Positions 7,086 through 16,500 of a stretch of 64,000 nucleotides of DNA are shown here, in pieces. The notes below the pieces were generated by a model. That model worked only from the letters and a program-made list of their open reading frames with translations, did no database searches and had not been told where the DNA came from. Where the stretch lies: the NCBI RefSeq assembly GCF_046097065.1, contig NZ_CP175563.1:3188432-3252431 (forward strand), in the 5' to 3' direction. This DNA comes from Syntrophus buswellii. GTDB taxonomy: Bacteria > Desulfobacterota > Syntrophia > Syntrophales > Syntrophaceae. Each line of letters opens with the position of its first letter. The stretch's first letter is position 1. Both the position numbers and the translations under genes were made by a program.

Positions 7086-9877
7086 AGGCCGTCGACGCGG
7101 CTGCTGATGCCTTTCTTTCCCCACCACCATTCCCGCCCGTGGCGAGGCTGCAGGATGTCAGCCTGAACTACGGCAGGACGAAGGCCCTTGAACGGATTAC
7201 CCTCGACCTGCCTTCCGGCTCCATGGTCGGCTTCATCGGTCCCGACGGCGTGGGCAAGTCCAGCCTGCTGTCCCTGGTGGCCGGGGCGCGGAAGATCCAG
7301 TCCGGCCGGATCTCCGTACTGGAGGGCGACATGGCCGATGCCGGCCACCGCCGCGCGGCCTGCCCCCGGATCGCCTATATGCCGCAGGGGCTTGGCAGAA
7401 ACCTCTATCCCACGCTTTCCGTTTTCGAGAATGCCGACTTCTTCGGACGGCTCTTCGGTCATGCCCGTGAAGAACGCGAGCATCGCATCGGAAACCTGCT
7501 CTCGGCGACAGGGCTCGCCCCATTCGCCGATCGTCCCGCCGGCAAGCTCTCCGGAGGCATGAAACAGAAGCTGGGCCTCTGCTGCGCCCTGATTCACGAC
7601 CCCGACCTGCTGATACTGGACGAGCCCACGACCGGTGTCGATCCGCTGTCCCGGAGGCAGTTCTGGGAGCTCATCACCCGCATCCGCGTCGGCCGGCCCG
7701 GCATGAGCGTTCTGGTGGCCACCGCCTATATGGAGGAGGCGGCCCGTTTCGACTGGCTCGTCGCCATGAACGCCGGCCGTCTGCTCGCCGCGGAAGCCCC
7801 CCGGGAGCTCCTCGACGCCACCGGTACAGCCACCCTGGAAGAGGCCTTCATCGCTCTGCTCCCACCGTCCCAGCGCGAAGGTTACCGGCCGGTCGTCATT
7901 CCCCCCCGCGAGCCGGATGCCGACTCCGGAAAAACCGCCATCGAGGCCCACGGTCTCACCATGCGCTTCGGCGATTTCACCGCTGTTGATTCCGTCAGTT
8001 TCCGCATCGGGCAGGGGGAAATTTTCGGCTTCCTGGGATCCAACGGGTGCGGCAAGACCACCACCATGAAGATGCTCACGGGCCTTCTGCCCGCCAGCGA
8101 GGGGGAGGCCCGGCTCTTCGGCCGGCCGGTGGATCCAAAGGATATCGAGACACGGCGGCGCGTCGGCTATATGACCCAGTCGTTTTCTCTCTACGGCGAG
8201 CTGACGGTGCGGCAGAACCTGGTGCTTCATGCGCGCCTTTTCCGGATGCCGGAGGAAGGAATCCCGGCACGGGTGGAGGAGATGGCCCGGCGCTTCGGCC
8301 TCAGCGAGGAGATGGAGAGCCTCCCCGCCTCCCTGCCGCTGGGCCACCGGCAGCGTCTCTCCCTGGCGGTGGCGATGATCCACGGCCCGGAGATGCTGAT
8401 CCTCGACGAACCGACCTCGGGGGTGGACCCGGTGGCGCGGGATGCCTTCTGGCAGATCATGATCGATCTGGCCCGCCGGGACAAGGTCACCATTTTCATC
8501 TCCACCCACTTCATGAACGAAGCGGAACGGTGCGACCGGATCTCGCTGATGCACGCGGGCCGGGTGCTCGTCAGTGACGCTCCGGCAGCGCTGATCGAAA
8601 AGCGGGGGGTAAACACCCTGGAAGAGGCCTTCATCGGCTACCTGGAGGAAGCGGAGGAGAGCATGGCGGACGGGGATGCAACGGCCCCGGACGGGCCGTC
8701 GGAAATCCCTGCAGGACAATCCGCACCAGCCGGAGCGGCGAAGAGCGACTTCTTCAGCCTGCGGCGCCTCTTCAGCTACAACCGGCGCGAGGCCCTGGAG
8801 CTTCTCCGCGACCCGATCCGCCTGACCCTCGCCATGCTGGGGAGCGTCATCCTGATGATCGTCATGGGGTACGGGATCAACATGGATGTGGAGGATCTCT
8901 CCTTTGCGGTGCTCGACAGGGACCAGACGACCCTCAGCCGCGATTATGCCCTGAACCTGTCCGGCTCGCGCTACTTTCGTGAACAGCCGCCCATAAAGGA
9001 CCATGCCGATTTGGACCGGCGCATGCGCGCCGGCGAGATCAGCCTGGCCATCGAGATTCCTCCCGACTTCAGCCGCTCCCTGCACCGGGGCTCACCGGTG
9101 GCCATCGGCGCCTGGATCGACGGCGCCATGCCCACCCGCGCCGAAACGGTGCGCGGCTACGTGCAGGGGATGCACGCCCACTGGATGGCGAATCTGGCCC
9201 GGCACGCCCTCGGGCCGGTGGCAACAGCGGGGGCGGCCAGCATCGAGATCCGGTTCCGCTACAATCCGGACGTGAAGAGCCTGCCGGCCATGGTGCCGGC
9301 CGTGATCCCCCTGCTCCTGATGATGATTCCGGCCATGCTGACCGCCCTGGCCGTGGTGCGGGAAAAGGAGCTGGGATCCATCGTCAACTTTTACGTCACC
9401 CCAACCACCCGCCTCGAGTTTCTCCTCGGTAAGCAGATCCCCTATGTCTGCCTGGCGTTCCTGAACTTTCTCCTGCTGACCGCCCTGGCTGTTGCCGTGT
9501 TCCGCCTGCCCATCAAGGGGAGTTTTACCGCCCTTGCCGCGGGCGCGGCGTTATACTCAATCGCCGCCACCGCCCTAGGCCTGGTGATCTCGGCCTTCAT
9601 GCGCAGCCAGATCGCCGCGCTGTTCGGCACGACGCTTCTGACCATCCTGCCGGCGGTCCAGTTCTCCGGGATGAACGATCCCGTCTCGTCCCTGGAGGGA
9701 GCGGGCGCCGTGATCGGCCGGATCTATCCCACAACCCATTTTTTGACCATTGCCCGGGGAACCTTCTCCAAGGGGCTCGGCTTCAGCGACCTCTCCGCCT
9801 CGTTTCTTCCCCTGCTGCTGGCCGTTCCCATCCTCATCGCCCTGGGAACCCTTCTGCTCAGAAAACAGGAATCCTGA
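7082..9877 (+). CDS. RbbA-like ABC transporter: two ATPase domains fused to an ABC-2 permease
   Basis: The 931-aa fusion holds two nucleotide-binding domains and one membrane domain. The first ATPase has Walker A GPDGVGKS (53-60), signature LSGGM and Walker B LLILDEP. The second has Walker A GSNGCGKT (about 319-326) and Walker B MLILDEP, but the signature position reads LPLGHRQR, so its signature is degenerate. The C-terminal third has an ABC-2 membrane domain with a large periplasmic loop after the first helix. The start at 7082 overlaps the adaptor stop by ATGA. The family exports drugs or other hydrophobic compounds and the substrate here is unknown. RbbA was named for ribosome association in E. 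coli, and nothing here tests that. Confidence 0.9.
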   Translation: MKAVDAAADAFLSPPPFPPVARLQDVSLNYGRTKALERITLDLPSGSMVGFIGPDGVGKSSLLSLVAGARKIQSGRISVLEGDMADAGHRRAACPRIAYMPQGLGRNLYPTLSVFENADFFGRLFGHAREEREHRIGNLLSATGLAPFADRPAGKLSGGMKQKLGLCCALIHDPDLLILDEPTTGVDPLSRRQFWELITRIRVGRPGMSVLVATAYMEEAARFDWLVAMNAGRLLAAEAPRELLDATGTATLEEAFIALLPPSQREGYRPVVIPPREPDADSGKTAIEAHGLTMRFGDFTAVDSVSFRIGQGEIFGFLGSNGCGKTTTMKMLTGLLPASEGEARLFGRPVDPKDIETRRRVGYMTQSFSLYGELTVRQNLVLHARLFRMPEEGIPARVEEMARRFGLSEEMESLPASLPLGHRQRLSLAVAMIHGPEMLILDEPTSGVDPVARDAFWQIMIDLARRDKVTIFISTHFMNEAERCDRISLMHAGRVLVSDAPAALIEKRGVNTLEEAFIGYLEEAEESMADGDATAPDGPSEIPAGQSAPAGAAKSDFFSLRRLFSYNRREALELLRDPIRLTLAMLGSVILMIVMGYGINMDVEDLSFAVLDRDQTTLSRDYALNLSGSRYFREQPPIKDHADLDRRMRAGEISLAIEIPPDFSRSLHRGSPVAIGAWIDGAMPTRAETVRGYVQGMHAHWMANLARHALGPVATAGAASIEIRFRYNPDVKSLPAMVPAVIPLLLMMIPAMLTALAVVREKELGSIVNFYVTPTTRLEFLLGKQIPYVCLAFLNFLLLTALAVAVFRLPIKGSFTALAAGAALYSIAATALGLVISAFMRSQIAALFGTTLLTILPAVQFSGMNDPVSSLEGAGAVIGRIYPTTHFLTIARGTFSKGLGFSDLSASFLPLLLAVPILIALGTLLLRKQES

Positions 9878-9879
9878 CC

Positions 9880-11001
9880 ATGCGTGCCGCCAACATCTTT
9901 CACCTGGGAAACAAAGAGCTGCGCAGCCTGCTGCGCGATCCGGTGATGCTCTTCCTGATCCTCTACGCCTTTACCTATGCCGTCTATATCGCCTCAGCCG
10001 CCATGCCCGAGACCCTTCACAAGGCGCCCATCGCCATCGTGGACGAGGACCGCTCGCCCCTCTCCACCCGCATCATCGACGCCTTTTATCCCCCGTACTT
10101 TCTCTCTCCCGCACTGATTTCACGGTCGGAGATGGATGCCCGGATGGATGCCGGCCTCGATACCTTTGCCGTCAACATCCCCCCCGGTTTCCAGCGCGAC
10201 GTCCTTGCCGGCCGCTCGCCAACGATCCAGCTCAACGTGGACGCCACCCGGATGAGCCAGGCCTTCGTCGGCAGCGGCTATATCCAGACCATTATCGGCA
10301 CGGAGATCTCCAGCTTCCTCCAGGGGTACCGCGCCAACCCGCCGCCTCCGGTGGAGCTGGCCCTGCGGGCCCGCTTCAATCCCCAACTGAACAAATCGTG
10401 GTTCGGGGCGGTCATGAAGGTCATTGACAACGTCACCATGCTGTCCATCATTCTCACCGGCGCCGCGCTGATCCGCGAGCGTGAGCACGGCACCGTCGAG
10501 CATCTGCTGGTGATGCCGGTCACTCCCTTCGAAATCATGGCCGGCAAGGTGTGGGCCATGGCGCTGGTGGTCCTGGCCGCCACGGCCGGTTCACTCGTCT
10601 TTGTCGTCCAGGGGTTGCTCGCCGTTCCCATCCAGGGCTCCATCCTCCTGTTCCTGGCCGGATCGGCCCTCCACCTCTTCGCCACCACCTCTCTGGGGAT
10701 CTTCCTGGGCACGCTCGCCCGGTCGATGCCCCAGTTCGGCCTCCTGGTGATGCTGATCCTGATCCCGCTGCAGATCCTCTCTGGCAGCGTGACCCCCCGG
10801 GAAAGCATGCCGGACGCGGTCCAGTTCGCCATGATGGCGGCACCGAACACCCATTTCGTCATCCTCGCCCAGGCCATCCTCTATCGCGGCGCCGGCCTGG
10901 CCGTCGTCTGGCCGCAGTTCGTCACCCTCGTCCTGATCGGAGCAAGCCTCTTCGGCCTGTCCCTGGCGCGTTTCCGCAAGACCCTGGCGGCGATGGCCTG
11001 A
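9880..11001 (+). CDS. YhhJ-like ABC-2 permease
   Basis: Second membrane subunit of the pump. The 373-aa product has an N-terminal helix, a periplasmic domain (about 45-170) and a C-terminal block of five helices with EREHGTVEHLLVMPV, the conserved cytoplasmic loop of ABC-2 permeases. It begins two bases after the RbbA-like gene and is the last gene of the operon. The next 180 bp hold no terminator with a T-run. Downstream genes are on the other strand. Confidence 0.9.
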   Translation: MRAANIFHLGNKELRSLLRDPVMLFLILYAFTYAVYIASAAMPETLHKAPIAIVDEDRSPLSTRIIDAFYPPYFLSPALISRSEMDARMDAGLDTFAVNIPPGFQRDVLAGRSPTIQLNVDATRMSQAFVGSGYIQTIIGTEISSFLQGYRANPPPPVELALRARFNPQLNKSWFGAVMKVIDNVTMLSIILTGAALIREREHGTVEHLLVMPVTPFEIMAGKVWAMALVVLAATAGSLVFVVQGLLAVPIQGSILLFLAGSALHLFATTSLGIFLGTLARSMPQFGLLVMLILIPLQILSGSVTPRESMPDAVQFAMMAAPNTHFVILAQAILYRGAGLAVVWPQFVTLVLIGASLFGLSLARFRKTLAAMA

Positions 11002-11184
11002 ACCGGTTTCTTCACCCCGGCGCTCCTCACGGTCAACCGGCCGTGGGGCTGCTTTCATCCGCCCTGGCCGGGATTCCGGAACCGGCGCACCCGCCGAGGG
11101 GGGTCATAGCGGTTAACGTATTGGATATGAAGCCTGAAAATCGATTCAGATGGCGGAGTCCGGCCAACCGCCGGAAAAGGAAAT

Positions 11185-11430
11185 CTAGGCAGCAGACCGT
11201 AGGCACCAGCCGGTATAGGGACCCACGACAAAGTCCGCGGGGCGCCCGTACTCCTCTTCCAACTCCGCCTTGAATTGGGGATGCTTGTTCAACGCTTCCA
11301 TATCAAAGAATTCCGCCTCCTCGATCTGAGTCTGCTCCACGTACTGATCCGAGTCTGCGAGCCAGACGTGCACGGTCCGGATTCCATGCTCCTTGCTGCA
11401 ATGAGAACACTTAATTGATGTCGTTTGCAT
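11185..11430 (-). CDS. Small unknown protein with one CxxC
   Basis: 81 residues, unrecognised. A single KCSHC pair lies at residues 8-11 and the rest is acidic and tryptophan/tyrosine-containing. AAGGAG lies just upstream of the ATG, which is the main reason to call it real. It follows the attC-like and cupin segment in the same direction and may be another mobile cassette gene. No function is assigned. Confidence 0.55.
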   Translation of the reverse strand: MQTTSIKCSHCSKEHGIRTVHVWLADSDQYVEQTQIEEAEFFDMEALNKHPQFKAELEEEYGRPADFVVGPYTGWCLRSAA

Positions 11431-11555
11431 GAATGCTTCTCCTTTTTTTTATGATTCAGGGAAATAGAGAGACACTTCCCGTATTAAATTTCTTTCTGCT
11501 TTATGGGGCGACCAGCCTTGCCTGGCAATATCTCTCGGTAAAGTTTATTTTCCAA

Positions 11556-11606
11556 TTCCGAGTGGAGCCGCTCTGTTGCGGGATCCACTGGAACGACTTG
11601 TTGGGC
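11556..11606. repeat. attC-like site, one end missing
   Basis: The arms TTCC, GAGTGGA and CCGC (11556-11571 region) pair with GCGG, TCCACT and GGAA around a short loop, with single unpaired bases. The right edge reads GTTGGGC (11600-11606), a perfect GTTRRRY core on the plus strand, equal to GCCCAAC (RYYYAAC) on the minus strand. The opposite core cannot be found. On the minus strand this is where the attC belonging to the cupin cassette should lie. Confidence 0.45.
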
Positions 11607-11659
11607 AACGTTTTTTATCACTTGTAGGTTTTTGGTAATGACTGTCCCCTCCACCCCGG

Positions 11660-12142
11660 TCAATGCCCATGGGCGGCTTCCGATTCCTTGAAAGTTTTGT
11701 GCAATGTTCCAGCGGGGTGCTCGGGTGGAGCGTAAATAACGTAAACCTTGAGCGGCTTATCCCCTTCGTTGATAATATTGTGCCAGAAACCGCCTGGGAT
11801 AAAGATGGCCCAGTCATCTGAAACTTTTTTATCGAAAGTCATTTTATCCTTCGACGCGCCCATCGCAACACGGGCATTCCCTTTTTCAACACGGATGAAC
11901 TGATCGCCCTCGTCATGTTTCTCCAAGCCTATCTCCTCACCTGGCTTAAGCGACATAACAGTCATCTGAAGGTTCCGACCCGTCCACTTCGCGGTACGGA
12001 AATTTTCATTCTTTACTGTCAGATCTTCGATGTCGACCACCCACGGCTGCTTGCCGTAATCCTTCCCGACGGCATCTTCCGCCATCGATAAGCCCACGGA
12101 AATCATAACAAAAAAAACGACCATAGCGACTTTTTTCAACAT
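11660..12142 (-). CDS. Exported cupin-domain protein
   Basis: The 160-aa product starts with a signal peptide (MLKKVAMVVFFVMISVGLS). A single cupin barrel follows, with LKPGEEIGLEKHDEGDQF as cupin motif 1 (H, E and Q/E metal-ligand positions) and FIPGGFWHNIIN as motif 2 (H ligand). The role is unknown; the fold binds a metal and usually a small ligand. I start at 12142 because GGAGT precedes it and the signal peptide then lies at the N-terminus. A longer frame to 12202 would bury the signal. The gene lies between two attC-like sites in the orientation expected for an integron cassette. Confidence 0.75.
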   Translation of the reverse strand: MLKKVAMVVFFVMISVGLSMAEDAVGKDYGKQPWVVDIEDLTVKNENFRTAKWTGRNLQMTVMSLKPGEEIGLEKHDEGDQFIRVEKGNARVAMGASKDKMTFDKKVSDDWAIFIPGGFWHNIINEGDKPLKVYVIYAPPEHPAGTLHKTFKESEAAHGH

Positions 12143-12174
12143 GCCTTTACTCCTTTTAAAATTGAATTGCCGTT

Positions 12175-12247
12175 GCCCAACACCCAAGCTCACCGGCGGC
12201 AATGGAGCGCAGCGGAATTGCCGTCCGAGTGCAGCGCCTTGTTATGC
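12175..12247 (-). repeat. attC-like integron recombination site
   Basis: A 73-bp imperfect palindrome. On the minus strand it runs from GCATAAC (12247-12241) to GTTGGGC (12181-12175). The arms CAC, CGG and CGGCAAT pair with ATTGCCG, CCG and GTG, leaving exactly two unpaired bases on the GCATAAC-side arm. This matches the extrahelical bases of attC sites and fixes the minus orientation. It begins 18 bp after the hsdR stop and is followed, 33 bp later, by the cupin start. Confidence 0.65.
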
Positions 12248-12265
12248 ATACATTAAACATTTAGA

Positions 12266-15200
12266 TTAGAGCTGCCCACCCACGCCCTTAAACTTCTCAA
12301 CAAAAGCCGTAATCTTTTGGAATACACTCTGTTTTTTTGTCAAGTATTGCGGATTAAGCGGACTCATTTTGGGAAGTATTGCATTTAGCTCCGTGCCGTT
12401 TTCACTGGCATACTCACGTTTTAACGATGTAGTGATGTAACGTTTAGCGGCTTCTGCGTTAAGTTTTTCTGTACTAATTAATTCTTCGGCTTCTCGTTGT
12501 TGTTTCTCTCGGGCAAAAGTAAAAAAGGCCTCTATAACACTGGCCTTATCGCCAATCTGGTCAAGGTCGGTCTGATTGATAAAATCCACCAACAGGCTTT
12601 CTTTGGCGCGATTGCCAAGGCTGGCACGAATCACCCGGCGCACTTCGTCAACTAAATCGGCTTTGCTTTTGGTTTTCTTGTTGTGCTCAAAAATCAGCTC
12701 CAGAATGTAGTCCAGGTTGATCTCTTGAGATTTCAGCAGGTCCACCTCAAACACCACATCATCCCAATCGATGGTTGATTTTTCATTTTCATTGGCCGCT
12801 TTTTCATGGCGCAACCAGTCACGGATATCGTTGTAAGTGGAGCGGTAATCCTGAATTTTGCGCTCAGCAGGAATCCTAATGGTTTGCAGCGCCGCCAGGT
12901 CTTCATCATTCAAATAATGTTCGGCTTTAAACGCCTCAACCGCCTCTGGGTCGTTCATATCAATGTTTTGCAGGGCCTTTAAGCTGGAAAATTCATCGTA
13001 GTTTTGCAGCACGTTTTCAACCCGCAAATACTCGCCAAACAGCTTCGCGAAGGCTTTTTTGTCGGACTCCTTTTCAATGGCGGAGGGATCGGGAAAGCGC
13101 TGCTCCAGCTCGCTCACCACATCCATAAAGCCGCGCCTTGCTTCGCCGGTGACCACATCGGTAAAACCTTCCATGTATTCCTTGTAGCTCTTTTCCAGTA
13201 CCACGTTTTTGGTGTTTTTATCGCCAAACAGGGTAATGGCATCCACGGTCGCCTTTTCCAGATCGCGGAAGGTGACGATATTGCCGAAGGTCTTAGTGGC
13301 ATCATAAATGCGGTTAGTGCGCGAATAGGACTGCATCAAACCGTGGTAACGCAAGTTTTTATCCACAAACAAGGTATTGAGCGTCGGGGCGTCAAAACCG
13401 GTGAGAAACATACCGACCACGATCAATAAGTCGATTTCCTTGGATTTAACCCGCTTGGACAAATCGCGGTAATAGTTCTGGAAGCCGTTGCTGTCCACAC
13501 TGAAATTGGTTTTAAAGAACGCGTTGTAGTCGGCAATGGCCGCGCTCAGGAACTCTTTGGCACTGCTGTCCATCGCTGAGATTTCAAAGCTTTCATCCAG
13601 AATGTCGCCCACGGCATCCTGCTCTTCGTTGGCGGCAAACGAGAAGATGGTGACCACTTTCAGGGGCTTGTCGCTGTTCTTCTGCAATGCCTTGAACGAC
13701 TCGTAATACAGCTTGGCGGCATCCACGCTGCTCACGGCAAACATGGCATTAAAGCCCTTGGCGCCTGCTTGCAGGCGGTGGGTTTTCTGCCGGAAGTTAT
13801 TCAGGATGTACTGGGTAATTTCGCGGATACGGTCGGGGTGCAACAAGGCTTGTTTATTTTCCGCGGCGCTGAGGTTTTTCTCGTCCTGCTCGGTTTCAAT
13901 GGCCTTGAACTGCGGGCGCACATCGTTGTAGTCCACCTTGAACTTGAGCACCTTTTCATCGCGAATGGCATCAGTAATGACATAGGAGTGCAATTCGCGA
14001 CCAAACACGCTGGCGGTGGTTTCCGCACCGAGGGCGTTTTGCGGGAAGATCGGCGTGCCGGTAAAGCCGAACTGATAAAACTTTTTAAACTTTTTTTGCA
14101 GGTTTTTCTGCGCTTCACCAAACTGGCTGCGGTGGCACTCATCAAAAATGAAGACCACCTGCTTGTTGTAGATGGGCAGGTCGCCTTCACCTTTCATCAG
14201 GTTGTTGAGCTTCTGGATGGTGGTGACGATGATCTTGTTGTCGTCTTTATCCAGGTTGCGCTTGAGGCCGGCGGTGCTGTCCGAGCCATTCACGCTGTCC
14301 GGCGAAAATCGCTGGTATTCTTTCATGGTCTGGTAATCCAGATCCTTGCGATCCACCACGAAGAACACCTTGTCGATGAAATCCAGCTCGGTGGCCAGGC
14401 GAGCCGCCTTGAAACTAGTCAGGGTCTTGCCCGAGCCGGTGGTGTGCCAGATGTAGCCACCGCTTTCCGGTTTGCTCCAGTTCTTGGCCTGCCAGGCGCT
14501 CTTGATCTTCCACAAAATGCGCTCGGTAGCAGCAATCTGGTAAGGGCGCATCACCAGCAGCGTGTTGCTGACATCAAACACCGAATAATGCAGCAATACA
14601 TTGAGCAGGGTGTGCTTCTGGAAGAAGGTAGCGGTAAAGTCTTTCAGGTCTTTGATCAGACTGTTATCCGCCTTCGCCCAGTTCATGGTGAAATCGAAGC
14701 TGTTCTTGTTGCGCTGGGTGGTATTGGCGAAATAACGGCTGTCGGTGCCGTTGGAAATCACAAATAGCTGCAAATACTTGAACAAGGAGTGTTCGCTGTT
14801 GAAACTCTCTTTGCTGTATCGGTGCACCTGGTTAAAGGCTTCGCGAATCGCCACGCCGCGCTTTTTAAGCTCCACCTGCACGAGGGGCAGGCCATTGACC
14901 AGAATCGTCACATCGTAGCGGTTGGCATGGGCGCCGGCTTGCTCAAACTGCTTGATGACCTGCACCTTATTGCGGGCAATATTCTTTTTATCCAGCAGGT
15001 AGATGTTCTGGATATGCCCGTCGTCAAAAACAAAGTCGTGAATGTAGTCATCGTGAACCTTGCGGGTTTTCTCAATGATGCCATCGCTGGGTTTATCCAG
15101 CCAGGTTTCGACAAAGCGCAACCATTCACCATCTAAGAACTGCACGTTATTGAGCGCTTGCAGCTGCACGCGCACATTGGCCAGCAAGGCTTCGGGATTA

Positions 15201-15367
15201 TTCAGGCCGGGCAGGAACTCATAGCCTTGATTTTGCAAATCCTGAATGAATTCCCGCTCCAAATCGTATTCGCTTTGATAGCTTTCAGCGACCTTCCATT
15301 CCTGGGTGTATTTATCGAGAACGATGAAGCTGTTCGATTCAGCGATGGGTTTGATGTACTCAGCCAT
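12266..15367 (-). CDS. hsdR: Type I restriction enzyme, R subunit (EcoR124-like, type IC)
   Basis: The motor and nuclease subunit that cleaves unmodified DNA after ATP-driven translocation. The 1033-aa product has the PD-(D/E)xK nuclease residues D152, E167 and K169 (RYDVTI then QVELKK). It also has Walker A GSGKT (311-315), the DECH box (409-412), FGFTGTP (motif III) and QSYSRTNR (motif VI). These positions track EcoR124I within one or two residues. I use the ATG at 15367 because AGGAGC precedes it. It overlaps the prrC stop by 8 bp. An alternative start at 15394 lacks a good ribosome-binding site. The gene is more AT-rich than the flanking chromosome. Confidence 0.95.
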   Translation of the reverse strand: MAEYIKPIAESNSFIVLDKYTQEWKVAESYQSEYDLEREFIQDLQNQGYEFLPGLNNPEALLANVRVQLQALNNVQFLDGEWLRFVETWLDKPSDGIIEKTRKVHDDYIHDFVFDDGHIQNIYLLDKKNIARNKVQVIKQFEQAGAHANRYDVTILVNGLPLVQVELKKRGVAIREAFNQVHRYSKESFNSEHSLFKYLQLFVISNGTDSRYFANTTQRNKNSFDFTMNWAKADNSLIKDLKDFTATFFQKHTLLNVLLHYSVFDVSNTLLVMRPYQIAATERILWKIKSAWQAKNWSKPESGGYIWHTTGSGKTLTSFKAARLATELDFIDKVFFVVDRKDLDYQTMKEYQRFSPDSVNGSDSTAGLKRNLDKDDNKIIVTTIQKLNNLMKGEGDLPIYNKQVVFIFDECHRSQFGEAQKNLQKKFKKFYQFGFTGTPIFPQNALGAETTASVFGRELHSYVITDAIRDEKVLKFKVDYNDVRPQFKAIETEQDEKNLSAAENKQALLHPDRIREITQYILNNFRQKTHRLQAGAKGFNAMFAVSSVDAAKLYYESFKALQKNSDKPLKVVTIFSFAANEEQDAVGDILDESFEISAMDSSAKEFLSAAIADYNAFFKTNFSVDSNGFQNYYRDLSKRVKSKEIDLLIVVGMFLTGFDAPTLNTLFVDKNLRYHGLMQSYSRTNRIYDATKTFGNIVTFRDLEKATVDAITLFGDKNTKNVVLEKSYKEYMEGFTDVVTGEARRGFMDVVSELEQRFPDPSAIEKESDKKAFAKLFGEYLRVENVLQNYDEFSSLKALQNIDMNDPEAVEAFKAEHYLNDEDLAALQTIRIPAERKIQDYRSTYNDIRDWLRHEKAANENEKSTIDWDDVVFEVDLLKSQEINLDYILELIFEHNKKTKSKADLVDEVRRVIRASLGNRAKESLLVDFINQTDLDQIGDKASVIEAFFTFAREKQQREAEELISTEKLNAEAAKRYITTSLKREYASENGTELNAILPKMSPLNPQYLTKKQSVFQKITAFVEKFKGVGGQL

Positions 15368-16499
15368 TCTGTTGCTCCTGTTGCCAATAGCCATAGTTGC
15401 TTTTCAAGTGATCGAGCAATAATTTGACCGTCGCCTTCTCCGCTTGCGTTGGTTCTGCAACGGTTTCGTTGGATAACGTGCTGTGGCTTGTAAAATTGAC
15501 AATTCTGCTCAGATAGAGCTGTTTGTCATCGGGCAAGAGCTCCGACCACTTTGGATAACCCAGAAAGCTGGCCGTTTTCTCATAGAGGTTGCGCAGCAAC
15601 GTGAAGTGATATCGCTGCACCTGATCGGTGGCAATCGCCTGCTCAAGGGTTTTCTTGAGATGCAGGTGATAGGAAAAACTCTTGTTGGAGTCTCCATATT
15701 TGACATTCAGATCGAAGGTGCCATCCTCGAAGCGCTCCAACAGATAGCAACCTTCCTTTTTGCCATTTTTACCAAGGCCAAGCTCATTGTAGAGCACGTT
15801 GTAAAAAAGCGGGCTGTGGGTCGTGATGACAAATTTCAGGTCGGATTGACTTGATTTAATCAAGGCCGCCAAATTGACCGCCAATTCAATCAAATGATTT
15901 TCATCCAATGAACTCACCGGGTCATCAATGAAAACGTATTCCAGATTGTTAAAAACATCAGTGGACCGATTGGCCGCCTCTGCGATGTTTAACTCGGAAA
16001 TCATCTGCTCAATCAGCGAATGAAACACGCTCCAAATAAAGTTGCTTTCTTCGCCTTTGGAGATTTTGATATTTGGCTCTTGCTGATTATTGCCGCGCTC
16101 GAATGAAAAGCTGACTTCGGAAAAATCCGAACTAAAATGCGGCGTCAATTTTTCATTGGCGTAGTGCTGAAAAGTGGTAATGATATTTTGGTCTTGGCCT
16201 TGCTCTTCAAGCACCCATTTGGTGAATGAGTTGGTTTGGATTTTTAACTTTGGCTCGGCATCTTTATCTAAATCGTTATCCCAATAGAACAAATCTTCCG
16301 TGAACGCGCTGTAATAGAGAATTTTCTTTTGCGCCAACTCTGACTGCGGCACATCTTCAGCGTCAGTTTTTGGCGCAATTAAATCTTTGAACTCCCGAGA
16401 AAGGCGCGTCTTACCCGCACCGTTAAAGGCATAGATCAGCTGCACCTTTTTGTTGGCCTCTTTCAACTGCTGGGCGATTTCGGTCAGCGTCTTGTTCAT
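15360..16499 (-). CDS. prrC: PrrC-type anticodon nuclease
   Basis: A latent tRNA-Lys anticodon nuclease normally silenced by the type IC restriction complex and released when phage attack the complex. The 379-aa product has an ABC-like ATPase half: GAGKT (27-31), signature KGEES (148-152), Walker B FIDDP and H228. The nuclease half carries R303, E307 and H339 with spacing of 4 and 32, the same as the R320/E324/H356 triad of E. coli PrrC. The 11-residue lysine-anticodon-recognition peptide KYGDSNKSFSY (267-277) is intact. Its place between hsdS and hsdR is that of the E. coli prr locus. It starts 1 bp after the hsdS stop and overlaps hsdR by 8 bp. The protein looks fully functional. Confidence 0.93.
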   Translation of the reverse strand: MNKTLTEIAQQLKEANKKVQLIYAFNGAGKTRLSREFKDLIAPKTDAEDVPQSELAQKKILYYSAFTEDLFYWDNDLDKDAEPKLKIQTNSFTKWVLEEQGQDQNIITTFQHYANEKLTPHFSSDFSEVSFSFERGNNQQEPNIKISKGEESNFIWSVFHSLIEQMISELNIAEAANRSTDVFNNLEYVFIDDPVSSLDENHLIELAVNLAALIKSSQSDLKFVITTHSPLFYNVLYNELGLGKNGKKEGCYLLERFEDGTFDLNVKYGDSNKSFSYHLHLKKTLEQAIATDQVQRYHFTLLRNLYEKTASFLGYPKWSELLPDDKQLYLSRIVNFTSHSTLSNETVAEPTQAEKATVKLLLDHLKSNYGYWQQEQQNG

Positions 16500-16500
16500 G

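Noticed and set aside
7022..9085. 687-codon frame antisense to the RbbA-like gene
   Set aside because: An antisense shadow of GC-rich coding sequence; the plus strand shows clear ABC motifs.
13769..14767. 332-codon plus-strand frame inside hsdR
   Set aside because: Antisense shadow; hsdR motifs across it are intact.
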